Origin: Chamaea fasciata
Taxonomy: Eukaryota; Chordata; Aves; Passeriformes; Sylviidae
Assembly: GCA_029207755.1 (NCBI GenBank)
Contig: JARCOQ010000241.1
Location: 59,210-123,209, forward strand
DNA: 64,000 nt
Reading direction: 5' to 3'
The position numbers and the translations under genes are program-made. Every line of letters begins with the position of its first letter. Positions within the stretch are counted from its first letter, which is position 1. The notes below the pieces were generated by a model, which saw nothing but the letters and a program-made list of their open reading frames with translations, ran no database searches and was not told the DNA's origin. Positions 61,415-64,000 of the stretch are shown here, piece by piece.

Positions 61415-64000
61415 CTGGAAGAAATCCTGTTCCGTTCGGGATTGTAGGTGGCCGAGGCCAGGTGCCCAGCAGAGGAAGTTGGGCACAAATAATGGCCTTT
61501 TCATGAGGAAAGTAAAGTCAGCATACCAGGTGCCTGATGTCAGTTTGTAGGAGGCCTTTGGCCCTCCATGGGAACCCAGGCTTCCTGCTTGTGGCGGCTT
61601 GCATCTGGAAGAAATGCTGTTCCGTTCGGGATTGTAGGTGGCCGAGGCCTGGTGCCCGGCAGAGGGAGTTGGGCACAAAAGATGGGCTGTTTCCAGGGGT
61701 AAGTAAGGTCAGCTGCCCAGGTGCCTGATGTCAGTTTGTAGGAGGCCTTTGGCCCTCCAAGTGAAGCCACGTTTCCATCTTGTGGCAGCTTGCATCTGGA
61801 AGAAATGCTGTTCCGTTCGGGATTGTAGGTGGCCGAGGCCTGGTGCCCGGCAGAGGGAGTTGGGCACAAAAGATGGGCTGTTTCCAGGGGTAAGTAATGT
61901 CAGCTGCCCACTTGCCTGATGTCAGTTTGTGGGAGGCCTTTGGCCCTCCAATTGAAGCCACGTTTCCAGCTTGTGGCAGCTTGCATCTGGAAGATCTCCT
62001 GTTCCTTTCGGGATTGTAGGTGGCCGAAGCTGTGGGCCCGGCAGAGGGAGTTGGGCACAAAGGATGGGCTGTTTCCAGGGGTAAGTAAAGTCAGCTGCCC
62101 AGGTGCCTGATGTCAGTTTGTAGGAGGCCTTTGGCCCTCCAAGGGAAGCTAGTCTTCCAGTTTGTGGCACCTTGCGTCTGGAAGAAATCCTGTTCCGTTC
62201 GGGATTGTAGGTGGCCGAGGCCAGGTGCCCGGCAGAGGGAGTTGGGCACAAAGGATGTCCTGTTTCCAGGGGTAAGTAAAGTCAGCTGCCCAGGTGCCTG
62301 ATGTCAGTTTGTAGGAGGCCTTTGGCCCTCCATGGGAAGCCAGGCTTCCTGCTTGTGGCAGCTTACATCGGGAAGAAATCCTGTTCCGTTCGGGATTGTA
62401 GGTGGCCAAGGCCTGGTGCCCGGCAGAGGGAGTTGGGCACAAAGGAAAGACTGTTTCCAGGGGTAAGTAAAGTCAGCTGCCCAGGTGCCTGATGTCAGTT
62501 TGTAGGAGGCCTTTGGCCCTCCAAGGGAAGCTAGTCTTTATGTTCAAGGCAGCTTGCATCTGGAAGAAATCCTGTTCCGTTCGGGATTGTAGGTGGCCGG
62601 AGCTGGGTGCCCAGCTGAGGGAGTTGGGCACAAATGATGGCCTGTTTCCAGGGGTAAGTAAAGTCGGCTACCCAGGTGCCTGATGTCAGTTTGTAGGAGG
62701 CCTTTGGCCCTCCATGGGAAGCCAGGCTTCCAGTTTGTGGCAGCTTGCATCTGGAAGAAATCCTGTTCCGTTCGGGATTGTAGGTGGCCGAGGCCAGTAG
62801 CCGGGCTGAGGGAGTTGGGCACAAAGGATGTCCTGTTTCCAGGGGTAAGTAAAGTCAGCTGCCCAGGTGCCTGATGTCAGTTTGTAGGAGGCCTTTGGCC
62901 CTCCATGGGAAACTAGGCTTCCTGCTTGTGGCAGTTTGCATCTGGAAGAAATCCTGTTCCGTTCGGGATTGTAGGTGGCCGAGGCCAGGTGCCCGGCTGA
63001 GGGTTTTAGGCACAAATGATGGCCTGTTTCATGAGGAAAGTAAAGTCAGCTGCCCAGGTGCCTGATGTCAGTTTGTAGGAGGCCTTTGGCCCTCCATGGG
63101 AAGCCAGGTTTCCAGCTTGTGGTAGCTTGCATCTGGAAGAACTCCTGTTCCGTTCCGGATTGTAGGTGGCCAAAGCTGTGGGCCCGACAGAGGGAGTTGG
63201 GCACAAAGGATGGCCTGTTTCCAGGGGTAAGTAAAGTCAGCTGCCCAGGTGTCTGATGTCAGTTTGTAGGAGGCCTTTGGCCCTCCAAGGGAAGCTAGTC
63301 CTCCAGTTTGTGGCAGCTTGCATCTGGAAGAAATCCTGTTCCGTTCGGGATTGTAGGTGGCCGAGGCCAGGTGCCCGGCAGAGGGAGTTGGGCACAAACG
63401 ATGGCCAGTTTCCAGGGGTAAGTAAAGTCAGCTGCCCAGGTGCCTGATGTCAGTTTGTAGGAGGCCTTTGGTCCTCCATGGAAAGCCACGCTTCCAGCTT
63501 GTGGCAGCATGCATCTGGAAGAAATCCTGTACCGTTCGGGATTGTAGGTGGCCGAGGCCTGGTGCCCGGCAGAGGGAGTTGGGCACAAACGATGGCCTGT
63601 TTCCAGGGGTAAGTAAAGTCAGCTGCCCTGGTGCCTGATGTCAGTTTGTAGGAGGCCTTTGGCCCTCCCAGTGAAGCCACGTTTCCAGCTTGTGGCAGCT
63701 TGCACCTGGAAGAACTCCTGTTCCGTTCGGGATTGTAGGTGGCCGAAGCTGTGGGACCGGCAGAGGGAGTTGGGAACAAAGGATGGCCTGTTTCCAGATG
63801 TAAGGAAAGTCAGCTGCCCAGGTGCCTGATGTCAGTTTGTAGGAGGCCTTTGGCCCTCCAAGAAAAGCCAGGCTTCCAGTTTGTGGCAGCTTGCATCTGG
63901 AAGAAATCGTGTTCCGTTCGGGATTGTAGGTGGCCGAGGCCAGGTTCCCAGCAGAGGGAGGTAGGCACAAATGATGGCCTGTTTCATGAGGAAAGTAAAG
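61415..64000 (+). repeat. Block D7 (copy of about 52815-55600), runs off the window
   Basis: Begins within the monomer at 61,347, whose front is of the GGTCCTCCATGGG type and whose back carries GCCCAGCAGAGGAAG as at 52,873. It follows 52,815 onward at 8,592, then 8,401 bp: one monomer is lost around 61,728, where the unit is a hybrid. Private variants are shared to the end, for example CCTCCCAGTGAAGCC at 63,664 and 55,263. It looks like the youngest duplication in the window, with only a few differences seen by eye over more than 2 kb. Confidence 0.9.

Larger units (their letters stand above)
17956..64000 (+). repeat. 191-bp satellite array, about 241 monomers, open at the right end
   Basis: From 17,956 to the last base the sequence is a head-to-tail repeat with a period of 191 bp. 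With the landmark ATGTCAGTTTG as unit start, units begin at 18034, 18225, 18416, 18607, 18798 and so on. The step is almost always 191, with occasional 190 (for example where GAAGAAATCC becomes GAAGAATCC near 28,606). All units point the same way. I saw no inversion, no transposon and no unrelated insert in 46 kb. The array is visibly richer in G and C than the flank. A 191-bp centromere-associated satellite (Tgut191A) is known in zebra finch; the equal period makes that family the first candidate, but sequence identity was not tested. The array continues beyond the window. Confidence 0.98.

Noticed and set aside
18225..64000. Hundreds of open frames of 63 codons (+) and 66-243 codons (-) over the satellite
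   Set aside because: They recur once per 191-bp unit, shift frame every unit, and their differences are mostly amino-acid changing. They are by-products of a stop-poor repeat, not genes.
17956..64000. CRISPR array
   Set aside because: The period is 191 bp with no unique spacers; the whole unit repeats. The genome is vertebrate in character.
18299..64000. CENP-B box in the conserved core
   Set aside because: Tested against the pattern nTTCGnnnnAnnCGGGn on both strands: TTCG is present but the A and the second CGGG are not at the required spacing.

Overview
This is an animal nuclear window with no protein-coding gene that I can support. The best guess for the source is a songbird (passerine). 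Two things point that way: a solo endogenous-retrovirus LTR at 10328-10852 whose sequence resembles ERVL-type LTRs I associate with songbird genomes, and a satellite with a 191-bp period, the same period as a centromere-associated satellite described in zebra finch (Tgut191A). Both matches are from memory and were not checked by alignment.

The window has two parts. Bases 1 to about 17,955 are AT-rich, mostly unique, non-coding DNA (intergenic or intronic). They hold the solo LTR with a perfect 5-bp target-site duplication (CCCTC), a 29-bp perfect tandem duplication, two short perfect or near-perfect inverted repeats, and a few T-rich or G/T-rich tracts. All open frames here are short, scattered over both strands, and carry no recognisable domain.

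From about 17,956 to the end of the window (at least 46,045 bp, about 241 units) the sequence is one head-to-tail array of a GC-richer 191-bp monomer, all in one orientation, with no transposon insertion and no inversion seen. Each monomer contains a nearly invariant block around TTCCGTTCGGGATTGTAGG, up to three short dyads, a near-perfect splice-donor-like GGGTAAGTA, and a chance open frame of 63 codons whose stop overlaps the next start as TGATG. Because 191 is not a multiple of 3, the frame shifts every unit; the many short ORFs on both strands here are by-products of the repeat.

On top of the monomer there is a second level of order. From about 28 kb rightwards, blocks of 3 to about 40 monomers recur at offsets of 2,480, 3,053, 5,535, 8,401, about 15,000 and about 17,500 bp. 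Paralogous blocks differ mainly by loss or gain of whole monomers, with chimeric monomers at the joints, which is what in-register homologous recombination would leave. The part nearest the flank (18-28 kb) is the most heterogeneous, and a marked monomer subfamily occurs only right of 35.17 kb. The picture is the edge of a large, still-evolving, probably (peri)centromeric satellite array against a unique chromosome arm.
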